DNA of 9,459 bases. Source: Candidatus Glassiibacteriota bacterium. GTDB lineage: Bacteria > Gemmatimonadota > Glassbacteria > GWA2-58-10. A program made the position numbers and the translations under genes. Below the pieces are notes generated by a model that was not told the origin of the DNA, made no database searches, and was given only the letters and a program-made list of their open reading frames with translations. Positions 6,439 to 9,459 of the stretch are shown here, piece after piece (the first letter of the stretch is position 1; every line of letters begins with the position of its first letter). The DNA lies in assembly GCA_030604975.1 (NCBI GenBank), contig JAUVUV010000056.1, positions 1-9,459 of the forward strand, read 5' to 3'.

Positions 6439-7110
6439 ATGCCGGCTAGGCCATTCAGATTTATCAGCAAGCTTTTCAAAGCCGGCCGGCCCAGAGATGA
6501 TCGAAAGAATAAGCTAGGCCGTCTTGAGCAAACTATTGGGTATTATTTTAAGAATGTAAAATTGCTCGAGACGGCTCTTTCGCATCTGTCTTATGTAAAC
6601 GAGACCGGCCTTAGTTACAACGACAGTAACGAGCGATTGGAATTTCTCGGAGACGCGGTTCTCGACCTGGTCGTTTCCGAGTATCTTTACACACGGTTTC
6701 GCACCGCCAGCGAGGGAGATCTGACCCGGAGCAAGTCTTCGATCGTCTCCAGGTCCGCTCTGGCCAGAAAAGCCGCACGGCTCAAGCTCGAAGATTATCT
6801 TGTCTATTCGCAAGAGAGTTTTCCGGACCTGAGGCGGGGATGGAAAACAGTTATCTCCAACTCCCTTGAAGCGATAATCGGTGCGATCTACCTCGACGGC
6901 GGTCTTCTGGCGGTAAAAACTTTCGTTTATGATAAACTTCTGGATAGCGGCAAGGCTGAACTGAGCTTTGACAGCCTGCAGGAGGCCAAAAACAGCCTGC
7001 TCCACCTTTCCCAGATCAATTACCACAGCCAGCCATCCTACCGTATAGTCGAGGTCAGCGGCCCAGAACACGCCAAGAAGTTTGTCTGTGAGGTAATGAT
7101 AAAAGGATAG
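6439..7110 (+). CDS. rnc: Ribonuclease III, truncated by an in-frame TAG in the dsRNA-binding domain
   Basis: RNase III cleaves double-stranded RNA in rRNA maturation and mRNA turnover. The catalytic domain is intact: signature NERLEFLGDAVLDLVV carries Glu65, Glu68 and Asp72, and Glu144 lies in NSLEAIIGAIYLD. Asn141 stands where E. coli has Asp114. The dsRNA-binding domain begins near residue 176 (DSLQEAKNSLLHLSQ), runs through YRIVEVSGPEHAKKFVCEV and stops at residue 223 with TAG (7108-7110). The same frame continues without another stop to TGA at 7219-7221 and encodes the rest of the domain, so the ancestral protein was about 260 aa. The ATG is supported by AGGA at 6428-6431, 7 bases upstream. 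The N-terminus has a short basic extension. Truncated enzyme, readthrough or sequence error remain open. Confidence 0.93.
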   Translation: MPARPFRFISKLFKAGRPRDDRKNKLGRLEQTIGYYFKNVKLLETALSHLSYVNETGLSYNDSNERLEFLGDAVLDLVVSEYLYTRFRTASEGDLTRSKSSIVSRSALARKAARLKLEDYLVYSQESFPDLRRGWKTVISNSLEAIIGAIYLDGGLLAVKTFVYDKLLDSGKAELSFDSLQEAKNSLLHLSQINYHSQPSYRIVEVSGPEHAKKFVCEVMIKG

Positions 7111-7221
7111 ATTCTGGGCAGAGGAGTCGGCTCGAATAAAAAGGAATCCGAGAAAAAGGCCGCTGTTCAGGCTCTAAAGTATCTGGCTAATTTGGAACCC
7201 CCTCTAAAACAAAACAGCTGA
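7111..7221 (+). pseudogene. rnc: Downstream remainder of the rnc dsRNA-binding domain, same frame, after the TAG
   Basis: Translation of this stretch in the rnc frame gives ILGRGVGSNKKESEKKAA followed by VQALKYLANLEPP and a short tail, ending at TGA. That is the third strand and second helix of the dsRNA-binding motif, including the conserved G-x-G-x-S-K-K-E-x-E-x-x-A-A segment that contacts RNA. It has no start codon and could not fold alone. The frame is unchanged and the codons still look coding, so only a single base change (for example from CAG, GAG or AAG) is needed to explain the TAG; a frameshift is not involved. The decay, if real, is recent. Confidence 0.85.
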
Positions 7222-7266
7222 AAATAAGATTCAAAACATCAAGAATAACATTCCCGGGGAGAACCG

Positions 7267-8430
7267 ATGGAGTACTTTCTTACTGAAGAGCAGCTTGAAA
7301 TCAAACGCCTGGCACGTAGAATCGCAGAAACCCATATCATTCCGCAGAGAGCGGAACTGGACCGCAAGGCAGAGTTCCCTCATGCAATTATGAAAGAGAT
7401 CGCCGAGGCCGGCCTGCCGGCTATTTATATTCCCGAAGAGTATGACGGTATCGGCGCGGGATTGCTCGAAATCTGCATTGCTACCGAGGAACTAAGCCGG
7501 GCCTGCGGCGGGGTAGGCGTGACCTATGCCGCCAGTTCTCTGGGCTGTTTCCCGATTATTATCGCGGGTACCCATGAGCAGAAAAAGAAATACCTTCCGC
7601 CTATTGCAGCAGGCGAGCACTATACTGCCTTCTGCCTGACCGAGGCAGGAGCAGGTTCAGATGCAAGCAACATCCAGACAACCGCACGTAAGGTCGGCGC
7701 TGAATATGTGCTTAACGGCACCAAGCAGTGGATCACCAACGGCTCGGAAGCGCACACCTACACCGTGTTCGCCAAGACCGACAAGAGCAGGGGAGCCCGA
7801 GGTATCAGCGCGTTTGTGGTGGAGAAAGGAACTCCCGGCTTTTCTTTCGGCAAAAAAGAGGACAAGCTCGGTATCCGCGCCTCGGCAACTTACGAAGTAA
7901 TATTCGAGGATTGTGCCGTGCCCAAGGCCAACCTCCTCGGGCGTGAAGGCGCCGGGTTCGGGATTGCCATGCGGACTTTCGACAAGTCCCGGCCGGGAAT
8001 CGGCGCCCAGGCAGTCGGCATCGCCCAGGGCGCTTTCGACACCGCCCTGGATTACGCCTATACCCGCCACCAGTTCGGCCAGTCGATCATCAATTTCCAG
8101 GCAATCTCTTTCATGCTGGCCGACATGGCAATCCAGATCGAAGCGGCCCGAGCCCTGACCTACCAGGTTGCCCGGATGATTGATTCAGGCGCCAAGAACT
8201 ACAACAAGGAAAGCGCGATGTCTAAGGTGTTCCCCTCGGATGTCGCGATGAAAGTAACTACCGATGCAATCCAGATAATGGGCGGCTACGGTTACATGAA
8301 AGATTACCCGGTGGAAAAATATTTCCGGGATGCCAAGATCACTCAGATCTATGAAGGCACCAACCAGATACAGCGCCAGATAATCGCCTCGGTTCTCGTC
8401 CGGGAGCTGGCAAGTTCACAAAGGGGGTAG
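7267..8430 (+). CDS. Acyl-CoA dehydrogenase (FAD-dependent, short/medium-chain type)
   Basis: It catalyses alpha,beta-dehydrogenation of an acyl-CoA with FAD, passing electrons to electron transfer flavoprotein. The 387-aa protein has family length and both signatures: CLTEAGAGSD (residues 123-132, FAD/substrate region) with WITNG (155-159), and near the C-terminus QIMGGYGYMKDYPVEKYFRD leading to IYEGTNQIQRQ. Glu363 in YEGTNQIQ is the catalytic base in the position used by short- and medium-chain and butyryl-CoA enzymes, not that of isovaleryl- or long-chain enzymes. Chain-length preference cannot be read from the sequence. The start is well supported by GGGGAG (7256-7261), 5 bases before ATG. 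It lies 45 bases after the extended rnc frame and directly before mqnE. Its pairing with biosynthetic fab genes is not part of the conserved cluster. No etfAB is visible in the window. Confidence 0.94.
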   Translation: MEYFLTEEQLEIKRLARRIAETHIIPQRAELDRKAEFPHAIMKEIAEAGLPAIYIPEEYDGIGAGLLEICIATEELSRACGGVGVTYAASSLGCFPIIIAGTHEQKKKYLPPIAAGEHYTAFCLTEAGAGSDASNIQTTARKVGAEYVLNGTKQWITNGSEAHTYTVFAKTDKSRGARGISAFVVEKGTPGFSFGKKEDKLGIRASATYEVIFEDCAVPKANLLGREGAGFGIAMRTFDKSRPGIGAQAVGIAQGAFDTALDYAYTRHQFGQSIINFQAISFMLADMAIQIEAARALTYQVARMIDSGAKNYNKESAMSKVFPSDVAMKVTTDAIQIMGGYGYMKDYPVEKYFRDAKITQIYEGTNQIQRQIIASVLVRELASSQRG

Positions 8431-8433
8431 GAG

Positions 8434-9459
8434 ATAGGAAGCAGCGATTCAGGGGATTTTCTCGATCCCCGACTGGAAAAGATAGCGGGACGTCTGGTCA
8501 ACAGAGGCAGGCTGGGACGGGACGACGGAATCGCCCTTTTCGAAACGAACGATCTGCTCGGATTAGGACGTCTGGCCGATGAGGCTAATCAGGCGAAAAA
8601 CTGCGGCCAGGTCTTTTACATAAATAACCTGCATATTAACTACACCAACATTTGTGTCAACAGGTGCCGATTTTGCGTTTACAGCAAGAGCGGTCCTGAA
8701 GAAAAAGGCGCCTTTTTCCTTACTGCCGAGCAGGTAGTCCAGAAGGCGAAAGACCTCTGGCACGAGAAAACGCTCGAGTTCCATATCGTGGGCGGCTGCC
8801 ATCCCACTGCCGGTCTGGACTACTACCGAGGCATACTCTCCGGGCTCAACCGTGAGTTTCCTAAAGTACACCTTCAGGCTTTTACAGCAATTGAAATAGA
8901 ACATATCTCCCGCTTGGAGAATGTTTCAGTTCGCGAGGTTCTCGAAAGTTTCGCTGAATGCGGACTCGGATCGCTTCCCGGAGGAGGCGGTGAGATATTC
9001 AACGAGCCGATAAGGAGTAAAGTCTGTCCGGAAAAAATTGGCGGAAAGGAGTATCTCGATGTCATGCGGCAGGCGCACTGCCTCGGGATACCGACAAATG
9101 TAACCATGCTGTTCGGCCACATCGAATCGTACGCGGACCGGGTGGACCACATGCTTGCCATCCGGGCCCTTCAGGATGAAACCGGCGGCTTCAACTCGTT
9201 CATCCCGCTGCTCTTTCATCCCTGGAATACGAAGCTGGAGAATATTACCAAGGCCAGCGGAATCGAAGTTCTGAAAACTATTGCGGCAAGCCGGCTGATT
9301 CTGGACAATTTCGACCATATAAAGTCCTTCTGGATCATGCTCGGGCTGCCGTTGACCCAGATGTCGCTGTTTTTCGGTGCAAATGATGTCAATGGCACCG
9401 TTCTTGAGGAACGTATCACCCATGAGGCAGGGGCCGAAACGCCCCAGCACATGCCTGAA
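8434..9459 (+). CDS. mqnE: Aminofutalosine synthase MqnE (radical SAM), 3' end outside the window, start codon uncertain
   Basis: MqnE adds a SAM-derived adenosyl radical to 3-[(1-carboxyvinyl)oxy]benzoate to form aminofutalosine in the futalosine pathway to menaquinone. The iron-sulfur cluster motif C-x3-C-x2-C is in NICVNRCRFC (codons at 8653, 8665 and 8674). MqnE-type segments follow: FHIVGGCHP, QAFTAIEIEH, GLGSLPGGGGEIF, TMLFGHIES, LQDETGGFNSFIPLLFHP, and near the edge GAETPQ. These separate it from MqnC and CofH. The frame has no ATG, GTG or TTG from the previous TAG (8428-8430) until GTG 8788, which lies after the cluster motif. The expected N-terminus (DPRLEKIAGRL) needs a start between 8431 and 8466; I use ATA at 8434, followed by GSSDSGDFLDP, with AAGGGGG (8421-8427) and GGAG (8430-8433) upstream. 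CTG 8473 is another candidate. Confidence 0.9.
   Translation, partial: MGSSDSGDFLDPRLEKIAGRLVNRGRLGRDDGIALFETNDLLGLGRLADEANQAKNCGQVFYINNLHINYTNICVNRCRFCVYSKSGPEEKGAFFLTAEQVVQKAKDLWHEKTLEFHIVGGCHPTAGLDYYRGILSGLNREFPKVHLQAFTAIEIEHISRLENVSVREVLESFAECGLGSLPGGGGEIFNEPIRSKVCPEKIGGKEYLDVMRQAHCLGIPTNVTMLFGHIESYADRVDHMLAIRALQDETGGFNSFIPLLFHPWNTKLENITKASGIEVLKTIAASRLILDNFDHIKSFWIMLGLPLTQMSLFFGANDVNGTVLEERITHEAGAETPQHMPE

Noticed and set aside
1248..7071. Long minus-strand ORFs opposite plsX, fabH, fabF and rnc (for example 1248-1793, 5383-5976 and 6514-7071)
   Set aside because: Each lies opposite a confidently identified gene, its translation resembles no family I know, and none has a ribosome-binding site or operon context.
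7108..7221. TAG as a reassigned sense codon in this organism
   Set aside because: TAG ends fabG, acpP, fabF and the acyl-CoA dehydrogenase at the normal family lengths, so it functions as a stop; only site-specific readthrough in rnc remains possible.
7267..9459. A natural acyl-CoA dehydrogenase-MqnE fusion protein
   Set aside because: The dehydrogenase ends at its usual C-terminus right before the TAG and MqnE begins at about its usual N-terminus, so two proteins are more likely, although the shared frame keeps readthrough conceivable.

Overview
The window carries a compact bacterial housekeeping locus, all on the + strand: the conserved yceD-rpmF-plsX-fabH-fabD-fabG-acpP-fabF fatty acid/phospholipid cluster, then rnc (RNase III), an acyl-CoA dehydrogenase gene and the 5' part of mqnE (aminofutalosine synthase, menaquinone biosynthesis). 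No mobile elements, CRISPR arrays, tRNAs, rRNAs or phage genes are visible.

Organism: a moderate-GC bacterium with dissociated type II fatty acid synthesis and the futalosine route to menaquinone. The yceD-rpmF-plsX-fab order is widespread in Gram-negative lineages, while rnc directly after fabF and mqnE nearby point away from Enterobacteria. The RNase III active-site box carries Asn where E. coli has Asp, a form I recall from Bacteroidetes-type enzymes. A Bacteroidetes/FCB-related or candidate-phylum genome is a guess, not a result.

Layout: 1-416 is the C-terminal part of a YceD/DUF177 protein; 496-675 is ribosomal protein L32 (59 codons, small enough to be missed). plsX starts at 801, and fabH overlaps its end by 17 bases. 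fabD follows within or just after the fabH stop. fabG and acpP are closely spaced. A 213-base gap with two strong tandem hairpins separates acpP from fabF. After a 132-base gap comes rnc, then the acyl-CoA dehydrogenase gene (7267-8430), then mqnE running off the right edge.

How the genes work together: FabD loads malonyl on AcpP, FabH makes the first condensation, FabF elongates, and FabG reduces the ketoacyl-ACP. PlsX moves finished acyl chains from ACP to phosphate for phospholipid synthesis. L32, YceD and RNase III tie the locus to ribosome and RNA metabolism. The acyl-CoA dehydrogenase would act in acyl-CoA oxidation, passing electrons towards the quinone pool that MqnE helps to build; that link is inference.

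The real oddities are at base level. rnc has an in-frame TAG inside its double-stranded RNA-binding domain, with the rest of the domain intact downstream in the same frame. mqnE has no ATG, GTG or TTG anywhere before its radical-SAM cysteines and abuts the preceding TAG in the same frame. Either could be sequence error or real biology. I do not see a new multi-gene system here.
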